Position numbers and translations under genes: made by a program. This document shows positions 1-15,000 of a stretch of DNA of 64,000 bases, piece after piece (positions within the stretch are counted from its first letter, which is position 1; every line of letters starts with the position of its first letter). The DNA is from Physella acuta (lineage: Eukaryota > Mollusca > Gastropoda > Physidae). The notes beneath the pieces were generated by a model. The model made no database searches. It saw only the letters and a list, made by a program, of their open reading frames with translations, and had not been told where the DNA came from. The DNA is taken from positions 348,501 to 412,500 of the forward strand of contig NW_026732690.1 in the NCBI RefSeq assembly GCF_028476545.1, written 5' to 3'.

Positions 1-3000
1 AACCACACAAGCAGAAACACAACAAGAACAAGAGATCCTTGTTGATTCCCAAACCACTGAGCTCACTGATGAAAGTTTCTCACAGGAGGTGGAAGACACT
101 CCAGATACCTATATTCCAGAATCACAATCGACTGCATCAGATGTCATTGAGGCTAAAATCTTTGACGCAGACAGCTGCAATCTCAAGGTCAGACCATCCA
201 GCCCTGAAGCTGTTGACGATGAATGGATTAAACAAATCTTGCAGAAAAACGCCGAAGAGCTGCCAGCAACTCAAGACGACAGTCCAGTCGAATTGCCAGA
301 ATTCCACGAGAGCTTTTCTGAAGTCAATGACATTGAATTAGCAGAAGAAGTACAAGACAGCTTGCCTGTCTGTGAAGATAAAGAAGAAGAAGAAGAATTA
401 GCACCTGAAGAAAGTGCTGACCAACTCATAGAGGAAACCACAGAAGCAGAAACACAACAAGAACAAGAGATCCTTGTTGATTCCCAAACCACTGAGCTCA
501 CTGATGAAAGTTTCTCACAGGAGGTGGAAGACACTCCAGATACCTATATTCCAGAATCACAATCGACTGCATCAGATGTCATCGAGGCTCAAATCTTTGA
601 CGCAGACAGCTGCAATCTCATGTTCAGACCATCCAGCCCTGAAGCTTTTGACGATGAATGGATTAAACCAATCTTGCAGAAAAACGCGGAAGAGCTGCCA
701 GCAACTCAAGACGACAGTCCAGTCGAATTGCCAGAATTCCACGAGAGCTTTTCTGAAGTCAATGACATTGAATTAGCAGAAGAAGTACAAGACAGCTTGC
801 CTGTCTGTGAAGAAAAAGAAGAAGAAGAAGAAATAGCACTTGAACAAAGTGCTGACCAACTCATAGAGGAAACCACACAAGCAGAAACACAACAAGAACA
901 AGAGATCCTTGTTGATTCCCAAACCACTGAGCTCACTGATGAAAGTTTCTCACAGGAGGTGGAAGACACTCCAGATACCTATATTCCAGAATCACAATCG
1001 ACTGCATCAGATGTCATTGAGGCTCAAATCTTTGACGCAGACAGCTCCGATCTCATGGTAAGACCATCCAGCCCTGAAGCTGTTGACGATGAATGGATTA
1101 AACCAATCTGGCAGAAAAACGCCGAAGAGCTGCCAGCAACTCAAGACGACAGTCCAGTCGAATTGCCAGAATTCCACGAGAGCTTTTCTGAAGTCAATGA
1201 CATTGAATTAGCAGAAGAAGTACAAGACAGCTTGCCTGTCTGTGAAGATAAAGAAGAAGAAGAAATAGCACCTGAAGAAAGTGCTGACCAACTCATAGAG
1301 GAAACCACACAAGCAGAAACACAACAAGAACAAGAGATCCTTGTTGATTCCCAAACCACTGAGCTCACTGATGAAAGTTTCTCACAGGAGGTGGAAGACA
1401 CTCCAGATACCTATATTCCAGAATCACAATCGACTGCATCAGATGTCATTGAGGCTCAAATCTTTGACGCAGACAGCTGCAATCTCATGGACAGACCATC
1501 CAGCCCTGAAGCTGTTGACGATGAATGGATTAAACCAATCTTGCAGAAAAATGCTGAAGAGCTGCCAGCAACTCAAGACGATAGTCCAGTCGAATTGCCA
1601 GAATTCCACGAGAGCTTTTCTGAAGTCAATGACATTGAATTAGCAGAAGAAGTACAAGACAGCTTGCCTGTCTGTGAAGATAAAGAAGAAGAAGTAATAG
1701 AACCTGAAGAAAGTGCTGACCAACTCATAGAGGAAACCACACAAGCAGAAACACAACAAGAACAAGAGATCCTTGTTGATTCCCAAACCACTGAGCTCAC
1801 TGATGAAAGTTTCTCACAGGAGGTGGAAGACACTCCAGATACCTATATTCCAGAATCACAATCGACTGCATCAGATGTCATTGAGGCTCAAATCTTTGAC
1901 GCAGACAGCTGCAATCTCATGGTCAGACCATCCAGCCCTGAAGCTGTTGACGATGAATGGATTAAACCAATCTTGCAGAAAAACGCTGAAGAGCTGCCAG
2001 CAACTCAAGACGACAGTCCAGTCGAATTGCCAGAATTCCACGAGAGCTTTTCTGAAGTCAATGACATTGAATTAGCAGAAGAAGTACAAGACAGCTTGCC
2101 TGTCTGTGAAGATAAAGAAGAAGAAGAAATAGCACCTGAAGAAAGTGCTGACCAACTCATAGAGGAAACCACACAAGCAGAAACACAACAAGAACAAGAG
2201 ATCCTTGTTGATTCCCAAACCACTGAGCTCACTGATGAAAGTTTCTCACAGGAGGTGAAAGACACTCCAGATACCTATATTCCAGAATCACAATCGACTG
2301 CATCAGATGTCATTGAGGCTCAAATCTTTGACGCAGACAGCTGCAATCTCATGGACAGACCATCCAGCCCTGAAGCTGTTGACGATGAATGGATTAAACC
2401 AATCTTGCAGAAAAACGCTGAAGAGCTGCCAGCAACTCAAGACGACAGTCCAGTCGAATTGCCAGAATTCCACGAGAGCTTTTCTGAAGTCAATGACATT
2501 GAATTAGCAGAAGAAGTACAAGGCAGCTTGCCTGTCTGTGAAGATAAAGAAGAAGAAGAAATAGCACCTGAAGAAAGTGCTGACCAACTCATAGAGGAAA
2601 CCACACAAGCAGAAACACAACAAGAACAAGAGATCCTTGTTGATTCCCAAACCACTGAGCTCACTGATGAAAGTTTCTCACAGGAGGTGGAAGACACTCC
2701 AGATACCTATATTCCAGAATCACAATCGACTGCATCAGATGTCATTGAGGCTCAAATCTTTGACGCAGACAGCTGCAATCTCATGGACAGACCATCCAGC
2801 CCTGAAGCTGTTGACGATGAATGGATTAAACCAATCTTGCAGAAAAACGCTGAAGAGCTGCCAGCAACTCAAGACGACAGTCCAGTCGAATTGCCAGAAT
2901 TCCACGAGAGCTTTTCTGAAGTCAATGACATTGAATTAGCAGAAGAAGTACAAGACAGCTTGCCTGTCTGTGAAGATAAAGAAGAAGAAGAAATAGCACC

Positions 3001-6000
3001 TGAAGAAAGTGCTGACCAACTCATAGAGGAAACCACACAAGCAGAAACACAACAAGAACAAGAGATCCTTGTTGATTCCCAAACCACTGAGCTCACTGAT
3101 GAAAGTTTCTCACAGGAGGTGGAAGACACTCCAGATACCTATATTCCAGAATCACAATCGACTGCATCAGATGTCATTGAGGCTCAAATCTTTGACGCAG
3201 ACAGCTGCAATCTCATGGTCAGACCATCCAGCCCTGAAGCTGTTGACGATGAATGGATTAAACCAATCTTGCAGAAAAATGCTGAAGAGCTGCCAGCAAC
3301 TCAAAACGACAGTCCAGTCGAATTGTCAGAAATACACGAGAGCTTTTCTGAAGTCAATGACATTGAATTAGCAGAAGAAGTACAAGACAGCTTGCCTGTC
3401 TGTGAAGATAAAGAAGAAGAAGAAATAGCACCTGAAGAAAGTGCTGACCAACTCATAGAGGAAACCACACAAGCAGAAACACAACAAGAACAAGAGATCC
3501 TTGTTGATTCCCAAACCACTGAGCTCACTGATGAAAGTTTCTCACAGGAGGTGGAAGACACTCCAGATACCTATATTCCAGAATCACAATCGACTGCATC
3601 AGATGTCATTGAGGCTCAAATCTTTGACGCAGACAGCTGCAATCTCATGGTCAGACCATCCAGCCCTGAAGCTGTTGACGATGAATGGATTAAACCAATC
3701 TTGCAGAAAAATGCTGAAGAGCTGCCAGCAACTCAAGACGACAGTCCAGTCGAATTGTCAGAAATACACGAGAGCTTTTCTGAAGTCAATGACATTGAAT
3801 TAGCAGAAGAAGTACAAGACAGCTTGCCTGTCTGTGAAGATAAAGAAGAAAAAGAAAAAGCACCTGAAGAAAGTGCTGACCAACTCATAGAGGAAACCAC
3901 ACAAGCAGAAACACAACAAGAACAAGAGATCCTTGTTGATTCCCAAACCACTGAGCTCACTGATGAAAGTTTCTCACAGGAGGTGGAAGACACTCCAGAT
4001 ACCTATATTCCAGAATCACAATCGACTGCATCAGATGTCATTGAGGCTCAAATCTTTGACGCAGACAGCTGCAATCTCATGGTCAGACCATCCAGCCCTG
4101 AAGCTGTTGACGATGAATGGATTAAACCAATCTTGCAGAAAAACGCTGAAGAGCTGCCAGCAACTCAAGACGACAGTCCAGTCGAATTGCCAGAATTCCA
4201 CGAGAGCTTTTCTGAAGTCAATGACATTGAATTAGCAGAAGAAGTACAAGACAGCTTGCCTGTCTGTGAAGATAAAGAAGAAGAAGAAATAGCACCTGAA
4301 GAAAGTGCTGACCAACTCATAGAGGAAACCACACAAGCAGAAACACAACAAGAACAAGAGATCCTTGTTGATTCCCAAACCACTGAGCTCACTGATGAAA
4401 GTTTCTCACAGGAGGTGAAAGACACTCCAGATACCTATATTCCAGAATCACAATCGACTGCATCAGATGTCATTGAGGCTCAAATCTTTGACGCAGACAG
4501 CTGCAATCTCATGGACAGACCATCCAGCCCTGAAGCTGTTGACGATGAATGGATTAAACCAATCTTGCAGATAAACGCTGAAGAGCTGCCAGCAACTCAA
4601 GACGACAGTCCAGTCGAATTGCCAGAATTCCACGAGAGCTTTTCTGAAGTCAATGACATTGAATTAGCAGAAGAAGTACAAGGCAGCTTGCCTGTCTGTG
4701 AAGATAAAGAAGAAGAAGAAATAGCACCTGAAGAAAGTGCTGACCAACTCATAGAGGAAACCACACAAGCAGAAACACAACAAGAACAAGAGATCCTTGT
4801 TGATTCCCAAACCACTGAGCTCACTGATGAAAGTTTCTCACAGGAGGTGGAAGACACTCCAGATACCTATATTCCAGAATCACAATCGACTGCATCAGAT
4901 GTCATTGAGGCTCAAATCTTTGACGCAGACAGCTGCAATCTCATGGACAGACCATCCAGCCCTGAAGCTGTTGACGATGAATGGATTAAACCAATCTTGC
5001 AGAAAAACGCTGAAGAGCTGCCAGCAACTCAAGACGACAGTCCAGTCGAATTGCCAGAATTCCACGAGAGCTTTTCTGAAGTCAATGACATTGAATTAGC
5101 AGAAGAAGTACAAGACAGCTTGCCTGTCTGTGAAGATAAAGAAGAAGAAGAAATAGCACCTGAAGAAAGTGCTGACCAACTCATAGAGGAAACCACACAA
5201 GCAGAAACACAACAAGAACAAGAGATCCTTGTTGATTCCCAAACCACTGAGCTCACTGATGAAAGTTTCTCACAGGAGGTGGAAGACACTCCAGATACCT
5301 ATATTCCAGAATCACAATCGACTGCATCAGATGTCATTGAGGCTCAAATCTTTGACGCAGACAGCTGCAATCTCATGGTCAGACCATCCAGCCCTGAAGC
5401 TGTTGACGATGAATGGATTAAACCAATCTTGCAGAAAAACGCTGAAGAGCTGCCAGCAACTCAAGACGATAGTCCAGTCGAATTGCCAGAATTCCACGAG
5501 AGCTTTTCTGAAGTCAATGACATTGAATTAGCAGAAGAAGTACAAGACAGCTTGCCTGTCTGTGAAGATAAAGAAGAAGAAGAAATAGCACCTGAAGAAA
5601 GTGCTGACCAACTCATAGAGGAAACCACACAAGCAGAAACACAACAAGAACAAGAGATCCTTGTTGATTCCCAAACCACTGAGCTCACTGATGAAAGTTT
5701 CTCACAGGAGGTGGAAGACACTCCAGATACCTATATTCAAGAAGATACTTCAGATGCACTTTCTAAAGATTCTGATTTTGGTTATTCACAGAATGATGAT
5801 GAAGAATCAAGTGAAGTTATCTTTATTGGTTGTTCATGGGATAAATATTTTAATCTACAGCCTTCTTTTACTGAAGATGTACAACAGCTTACATTAAACA
5901 AAGAAGAAAGTATTCAACAAGTAGTATCAACAACTGGAGATGCTGATGACTCAACAGATTTTGATGATGAGACAGAAATTAGTGTTCAACATCGTTCTTT

Positions 6001-9000
6001 ATATCAGTCTTTAGATTTACCTCCATCTAATGATTTTAATAATGATAATGCTATGGCTGTGAAAGAAGATAAGTTTAAAGTTGAAAGTAAAGATTTTAAA
6101 GAAAATATTTCACAAAATTTTGAACATAGATTCCTGCATCAAGAAGAAAAAATCAGTGATGTAGAATCTATAGACTTAGAAGTTGAAGAAAATATTGAGC
6201 ATAATCAGCATAGAAATTTGGAACAGACACCTTACAGTAAAAATCAGCACCACCAAACAGACTTCAGTTATATTTCTAAAATGAGTGAAGAAATTGAAAT
6301 TAAAAAAGACAATGCAAATCATTCCAGAATAGGGTTTGAAGAAGATGCAGAAAAAATATCTGCTGATGTTGATGATGAGTTTGAAGAATTTGAAGGCATA
6401 AATGATAATGAGGAACCTGATTGCACTGTTGTATCATCATCTTCAGCCACATCCTTTTCTTCTACACTTAAGCAAATGCATGAGGTCTTAAGTAGTGAAA
6501 AAGAATTAAACATTACTGAAACAAGTGAGACAAATCTAACTCATGAAAGCACAACCTACAACACATCCCAAGAAAATGAAACAATGGCCTTTATAAATGA
6601 AATCAAAGGTGACATATTTGAAATACAAACTGCAGAAAAAATTAGCCTAGATCAAGAATTTAATGTAACTACACAAAAATCTGGGTTACAAGAAGCTGAT
6701 GATGTTTTCCTTCTTAGTGAATCTATGTTCCTTGATGGTGCAATAACTAAACATGACAAGGAAACTTTAGCAGAACAAATGGCATACTCTGGTTCTCAAA
6801 TTATGAACAATGAGAATTCAAGTAAGGATTTACCTTTAACAGAAAATGATGATGTTTTTGAATATGCATCTACACAGGAGTTGGCAAACAAAACAAAAAC
6901 CTTCCTACCACATCCAGAAGATATTTTTTTGCCTCACTGGATGAAATCTGTAAGTTTTACAGAATCTGAAAAAAGTACTAAAGACAAACAATCTGATAGC
7001 TTCAAAGTCCCGGAGAGCCAATGTACTGGAACTGAAGAAAACCTATCTGATAAAGATTTTATTAACACATTTTCACCTGTGATTTCTAACGAAAGTATTG
7101 AAAGCACAGAAAACAGAGTAATAGATGATTATGCTGAAACCAGTAATGAAACCAATGTCACCATTACTGAAGATACTCTAAAATGTCTGGAGTGGCTGTC
7201 CACTTTATCAAGCTGTGAAGAAATGGATGCTGTTGTATCTGAAGAGCCAGACAGATCAGAAAGACCAAACACTCAAATGATTAGCGAATCAGAAAGGAAT
7301 ACTACAGAAGAATCAAATGCTCTTCAAGAATTGAGTAATGATTTACAACAGCTTGACAGAATTAACGGTGATTTTGTGGAGGAAAATATAGCACATTCAG
7401 CAGATGAAAATGACACGCATTTAGAACAAAGAGTACATTTCAGTGTAAGTGATTATACAGATAACCAAAATCTTATAGACAAACCACTAATACAAACAAA
7501 ATCTAGAGATGGCTATCATGATATGTTGGAAGTGTTTGGTATTTCTGATGAATGTGTAAATACAGCAAGCAATAGAGACAGACACCAGCCTTCAACATCA
7601 TCTATTGAATCCTTAGAAATAACAGACCCAGATGTGATGAAAATGTTGGAAGCATTTGGAATGATCAATCATCCCACATGTGCTGAAGAAATTGAAATTG
7701 AAGTTTCCTTAATGACATCCAGTAACTTACTGAATCGACCAGACAGTCCTCTATCTACAAAAGATGAATATGAAAATCCTGAAAACATAAGTCCATGCTT
7801 CAGTAATGATCAAAATTTTACTATCCAAGCCTTTGAAGAAAGTTTCAATCCTATAAATGAAATTGACATAGGAGATCCTGAAGTTAAAGAAACAAGGCTT
7901 TGGAGAAATGAAAGTCCAGAAGCTGAGTACATAAATGCTTTGCAAAAAGAAACTAATTATATGGCAAATGCAATCACTGATTCTACAGATGTTGCCTCCA
8001 ATTTCGATTTCAAAATCATGGAGACATCATCAAGCAAAGTAGAGTCAGGGAAAAGTTCTGGCAGATATGCTGAAGAATGTAACAATGAAAAAGATAGAAA
8101 TTCACACCAAGATATTGACAATGAGAAAGAAAAAGAAACATATGACATTGAAGCAAAGGAAGAATTGAAAACTGAACAAATCACAGATGAAAAACTTACA
8201 GAACAGACTGATGACACACTGCAACAGTCAGCTGAACAAGAAGATCTGGTCCTAGAGATTGATCAAAGTCAAGTCCAATCTGTGCCGCTGCTTCCACATG
8301 ATTCAGATGTCATTCACATTGAAACTTTAGCATCTGAATCCCCAGCAGAGCTGTCCGCTGAGAGTCCTCTTGAAACTGCTCCAGAAACTGAAAAAGATGA
8401 CTCACTTGTGCAAACACAAGACACCAAAGAACAAGAAGAAGAGTCAGAAAGTGAATACTCAGAAGAGAGTGAACAACAAAGTGACTCTGAAGATGAGAGC
8501 GCAAAAGAGGAGCTCACTGATGTCAAGCAAGAAAAAGAAACCTCTGACATTGAAGACTCCATTGAAGCACAGGAAGACTTGAAAACTGAAACACAACCAT
8601 CTGAACAAATCACAGATGAAAAACTTACAGAACAGACTGATGACACACTGCAACAGTCAGCTGAACAAGAAGATCTGGTCCTAGAGATTGATCAAAGTCA
8701 AGTCCAATCTGTGCCACTGCTTCCACATGATTCAGATGTCATTCACATTGAAACTTTAGCATCTGAAGCCCCAGCAGAGCTGTCCACTGAGAGTCCTCTT
8801 GAAACTGCTCCAGAAACTGAAAAAGATGACTCACTTGTGAAAACACAAGACACCAAAGAACAAGAAGAAGAGTCAGAAAGTGAATACTCAGAAGAGAGTG
8901 AACAACAAAGTGACTCTGAAGATGAGAGCGCAAAAGAGGAGCTCACTGATGTCAAGCAAGAAAAAGAAACCTCTGACATTGAAGACTCCATTGAAGCACA

Positions 9001-12000
9001 GGAAGACTTGAAAACTGAAACACAACCATCTGAACAAATCACAGATGAAAAACTTACAGAACAGACTGATGACACACTGCAACAGTCAGCTGAACAAGAA
9101 GATCTGGTCCTAGAGATTGATCAAAGTCAAGTCCAATCTGTGCCACTGCTTCCACGTGATTCAGATGTCATTCACATTGAAACTTTAGCATCTGAAGCCC
9201 CAGCAGAGCTGTCCACTGAGAGTCCTCTTGAAACTGCTCCAGAAACTGAAAAAGATGACTCACTTGTGCAAACACAAGACACCAAAGAACAAGAAGAAGA
9301 GTCAGAAAGTGAATACTCAGAAGAGAGTGAACAACAAAGTGACTCTGAAGATGAGAGCGCAAAAGAGGAGCTCACTGATGTCAAGCATGAAAAAGAAACC
9401 TCTGATATTGAAGACTCCATTGAAGCACAGGAAGACTTAAAAACTGAAACACAACCATCTGAACAAATCACAGATGAAAAACTTACAGAACAGACTGATG
9501 ACACACTGCAACAGTCAGCTGAACAAGAAGATCTGGTCCTAGAGATTGATCAAAGTCAAGTCCAATCTGTGCCACTGCTTCCACATGATTCAGATGTCAT
9601 TCACATTGAAACTTTAGCATCTGAATCCCCAGCAGAGCTGTCCACTGAGAGTCCTCTTGAAAGTGCTCCAGAAACTGAAAAAGATGACTCACTTGTGCAA
9701 ACACAAGACACCAAAGAACAAGAAGAAGAGTCAGAAAGTGAATACTCAGAAGTGAGTGAACAACAAAGTGACTCTGAAGATGAGAGCGCAAAAGAGGAGC
9801 TCACTGATGTCAAGCAAGAAAAAGAAACCTCTGACATTGAAGACTCCATTGAAGCACAGGAAGACTTGAAAACTGAAACACAACCATCTGAACAAATCAC
9901 AGATGAAAAACTTACAGAACAGACTGATGACACACTGCAACAGTCAGCTGAACAAGAAGATCTGGTCCTAGAGATTGATCAAAGTCAAGTCCAATCTGTG
10001 CCACTGCTTCCACATGATTCAGATGTCATTCACATTGAAACTTTAGCATCTGAAGCCCCAGCAGAGCTGTCCACTGAGAGTCCTCTTGAAACTGCTCCAG
10101 AAACTGAAAAAGATGACTCACTTGTGCAAACACAAGACACCAAAGAACAAGAAGAAGACTCAGAAAGTGAATACTCAGAAGAGAGTGAACAACAAAGTGA
10201 CTCTGAAGATGAGAGCGCAAAAGAGGAGCTCACTGATGTCAAGCAAGAAAAAGAAACCTCTGACATTGAAGACTCCATTGAAGCACAGGAAGACTTGAAA
10301 ACTGAAACACAACCATCTGAACAAATCCCAGATGAAAAACTTACAGAACAGACTGATGACACACTGCAACAGTCAGCTGAACAAGAAGATCTGGTCCTAG
10401 AGATTGATCAAAGTCAAGTCCAATCTGTGCCACTGCTTCCACATGATTCAGATGTCATTCACATTGAAACTTTAGCATCTGAAGCCCCAGCAGAGCTGTC
10501 CACTGAGAGTCCTCTTGAAACTGCTCCAGAAACTGAAAAAGATGACTCACTTGTGAAAACACAAGACACCAAAGAACAAGAAGAAGAGTCAGAAAGTGAA
10601 TACTCAGAAGAGAGTGAACAACAAAGTGACTCTGAAGATGAGAGCGCAAAAGAGGAGCTCACTGATGTCAAGCAAGAAAAAGAAACCTCTGACATTGAAG
10701 ACTCCATTGAAGCACAGGAAGACTTGAAAACTGAAACACAACCATCTGAACAAATCACAGATGAAAAACTTACAGAACAGACTGATGACACACTGCAACA
10801 GTCAGCTGAACAAGAAGATCTGGTCCTAGATATTGATCAAAGTCAAGTCCAATCTGTGCCACTGCTTCCACGTGATTCAGATGTCATTCACATTGAAACT
10901 TTAGCATCTGAAGCCCCAGCAGAGCTGTCCACTGAGAGTCCTCTTGAAACTGCTCCAGAAACTGAAAAAGATGACTCACTTGTGCAAACACAAGACACCA
11001 AAGAACAAGAAGAAGAGTCAGAAAGTGAATACTCAGAAGAGAGTGAACAACAAAGTGACTCTGAAGATGAGAGCGCAAAAGAGGAGCTCACTGATGTCAA
11101 GCATGAAAAAGAAACCTCTGATATTGAAGACTCCATTGAAGCACAGGAAGACTTGAAAACTGAAACACAACCATCTGAACAAATCACAGATGAAAAACTT
11201 ACAGAACAGACTGATGACACACTGCAACAGTCAGCTGAACAAGAAGATCTGGTCCTAGATATTGATCAAAGTCAAGTCCAATCTGTGCCACTGCTTCCAC
11301 GTGATTCAGATGTCATTCACATTGAAACTTTAGCATCTGAAGCCCCAGCAGAGCTGTCCACTGAGAGTCCTCTTGAAACTGCTCCAGAAACTGAAAAAGA
11401 TGACTCACTTGTGCAAACACAAGACACCAAAGAACAAGAAGAAGAGTCAGAAAGTGAATACTCAGAAGAGAGTGAACAACAAAGTGACTCTGAAGATGAG
11501 AGCGCAAAAGAGGAGCTCACTGATGTCAAGCATGAAAAAGAAACCTCTGATATTGAAGACTCCATTGAAGCACAGGAAGACTTGAAAACTGAAACACAAC
11601 CATCTGAACAAATCACAGATGAAAAACTTACAGAACAGACTGATGACACACTGCAACAGTCAGCTGAACAAGAAGATCTGGTCCTAGAGATTGATCAAAG
11701 TCAAGTCCAATCTGTGCCACTGCTTCCACATGATTCAGATGTCATTCACATTGAAACTTTAGCATCTGAATCCCCAGCAGAGCTGTCCACTGAGAGTCCT
11801 CTTGAAAGTGCTCCAGAAACTGAAAAAGATGACTCACTTGTGCAAACACAAGACACCAAAGAACAAGAAGAAGAGTCAGAAAGTGAATACTCAGAAGTGA
11901 GTGAACAACAAAGTGACTCTGAAGATGAGAGCGCAAAAGAGGAGCTCACTGATGTCAAGCAAGAAAAAGAAACCTCTGACATTGAAGACTCCATTGAAGC

Positions 12001-15000
12001 ACAGGAAGACTTGAAAACTGAAACACAACCATCTGAACAAATCACAGATGAAAAACTTACAGAACAGACTGATGACACACTGCAACAGTCAGCTGAACAA
12101 GAAGATCTGGTCCTAGAGATTGATCAAAGTCAAGTCCAATCTGTGCCACTGCTTCCACATGATTCAGATGTCATTCACATTGAAACTTTAGCATCTGAAG
12201 CCCCAGCAGAGCTGTCCACTGAGAGTCCTCTTGAAACCGCTCCAGAAACTGAAAAAGATGACTCACTTGTGCAAACACAAGACACCAAAGAACAAGAAGA
12301 AGAGTCAGAAAGTGAATACTCAGAAGAGAGTGAACAACAAAGTGACTCTGAAGATGAGAGCGCAAAAGAGGAGCTCACTGATGTCAAGCAAGAAAAAGAA
12401 ACCTCTGACATTGAAGACTCCATTGAAGCACAGGAAGACTTGAAAACTGAAACACAACCATCTGAACAAATCACAGATGAAAAACTTACAGAACAGACTG
12501 ATGACACACTGCAACAGTCAGCTGAACAAGAAGATCTGGTCCTAGAGATTGATCAAAGTCAAGTCCAATCTGTGCCACTGCTTCCACATGATTCAGATGT
12601 CATTCACATTGAAACTTTAGCATCTGAAGCCCCAGCAGAGCTGTCCACTGAGAGTCCTCTTGAAACTGCTCCAGAAACTGAAAAAGATGACTCACTTGTG
12701 CAAACACAAGACACCAAAGAACAAGAAGAAGAGTCAGAAAGTGAATACTCAGAAGAGAGTGAACAACAAAGTGACTCTGAAGATGAGAGCGCAAAAGAGG
12801 AGCTCACTGATGTCAAGCAAGAAAAAGAAACCTCTGACATTGAAGACTCCATTGAAGCACAGGAAGACTTGAAAACTGAAACACAACCATCTGAACAAAT
12901 CACAGATGAAAAACTTACAGAACAGACTGATGACACACTGCAACAGTCAGCTGAACAAGAAGATCTGGTCCTAGAGATTGATCAAAGTCAAGTCCAATCT
13001 GTGCCACTGCTTCCACATGATTCAGATGTCATTCACATTGAAACTTTAGCATCTGAAGCCCCAGCAGAGCTGTCCACTGAGAGTCCTCTTGAAACTGCTC
13101 CAGAAACTGAAAAAGATGACTCACTTGCGCAAACACAAGACACCAAAGAACAAGAAGAAGAGTCAGAAAGTGAATACTCAGAAGAGAGTGAACAACAAAG
13201 TGACTCTGAAGATGAGAGCGCAAAAGAGGAGCTCACTGATGTCAAGCAAGAAAAAGAAACCTCTGACATTGAAGACTCCATTGAAGCACAGGAAGACTTG
13301 AAAACTGAAACACAACCATCTGAACAAATCACAGATGAAAAACTTACAGAACAGACTGATGACACACTGCAACAGTCAGCTGAACAAGAAGATCTGGTCC
13401 TAGAGATTGATCAAAGTCAAGTCCAATCTGTGCCACTGCTTCCACATGATTCAGATGTCATTCACATTGAAACTTTAGCATCTGAAGCCCCAGCAGAGCT
13501 GTCCACTGAGAGTCCTCTTGAAACTGCTCCAGAAACTGAAAAAGATGACTCACTTGCGCAAACACAAGACACCAAAGAACAAGAAGAAGAGTCAGAAAGT
13601 GAATACTCAGAAGAGAGTGAACAACAAAGTGACTCTGAAGATGAGAGCGCAAAAGAGGAGCTCACTGATGTCAAGCAAGAAAAAGAAACCTCTGACATTG
13701 AAGACTCCATTGAAGCACAGGAAGACTTGAAAACTGAAACACAACCATCTGAACAAATCACAGATGAAAAACTTACAGAACAGACTGATGACACACTGCA
13801 ACAGTCAGCTGAACAAGAAGATCTGGTCCTAGAGATTGATCAAAGTCAAGTCCAATCTGTGCCACTGCTTCCACATGATTCAGATGTCATTCACATTGAA
13901 ACTTTAGCATCTGAAGCCCCAGCAGAGCTGTCCACTGAGAGTCCTCTTGAAACTGCTCCAGAAACTGAAAAAGATGACTCACTTGTGCAAACACAAGACA
14001 CCAAAGAACAAGAAGAAGACTCAGAAAGTGAATACTCAGAAGAGAGTGAACAACAAAGTGACTCTGAAGATGAGAGCGCAAAAGAGGAGCTCACTGATGT
14101 CAAGCAAGAAAAAGAAACCTCTGACATTGAAGACTCCATTGAAGCACAGGAAGACTTGAAAACTGAAACACAACCATCTGAACAAATCACAGATGAAAAA
14201 CTTACAGAACAGACTGATGACACACTGCAACAGTCAGCTGAACAAGAAGATCTGGTCCTAGAGATTGATCAAAGTCAAGTCCAATCTGTGCCACTGCTTC
14301 CACATGATTCAGATGTCATTCACATTGAAACTTTAGCATCTGAAGCCCCAGCAGAGCTGTCCACTGAGAGTCCTCTTGAAACTGCTCCAGAAACTGAAAA
14401 AGATGACTCACTTGTGCAAACACAAGACACCAAAGAACAAGAAGAAGAGTCAGAAAGTGAATACTCAGAAGAGAGTGAACAACAAAGTGACTCTGAAGAT
14501 GAGAGCGCAAAAGAGGAGCTCACTGATGTCAAGCAAGAAAAAGAAACATCTGACATTGAAGACTCCATTGAAGCACAGGAAGACTTGAAAACTGAAACAC
14601 AACCATCTGAACAAATCACAGATGAAAAACTTACAGAACAGACTGATGACACACTGCAACAGTCAGCTGAACAAGAAGATCTGGTCCTAGAGATTGATCA
14701 AAGTCAAGTCCAATCTGTGCCACTGCTTCCACATGATTCAGATGTCATTCACATTGAAACTTTAGCATCTGAAGCCCCAGCAGAGCTGTCCACTGAGAGT
14801 CCTCTTGAAACTGCTCCAGAAACTGAAAAAGATGACTCACTTGTGCAAACACAAGACACCAAAGAACAAGAAGAAGAGTCAGAAAGTGAATACACAGAAG
14901 AGAGTGAACAACAAAGTGACTCTGAAGATGAGAGCGCAAAAGAGGAGCTCACTGATGTCAAGCAAGAAAAAGAAACCTCTGACATTGAAGACTCCATTGA

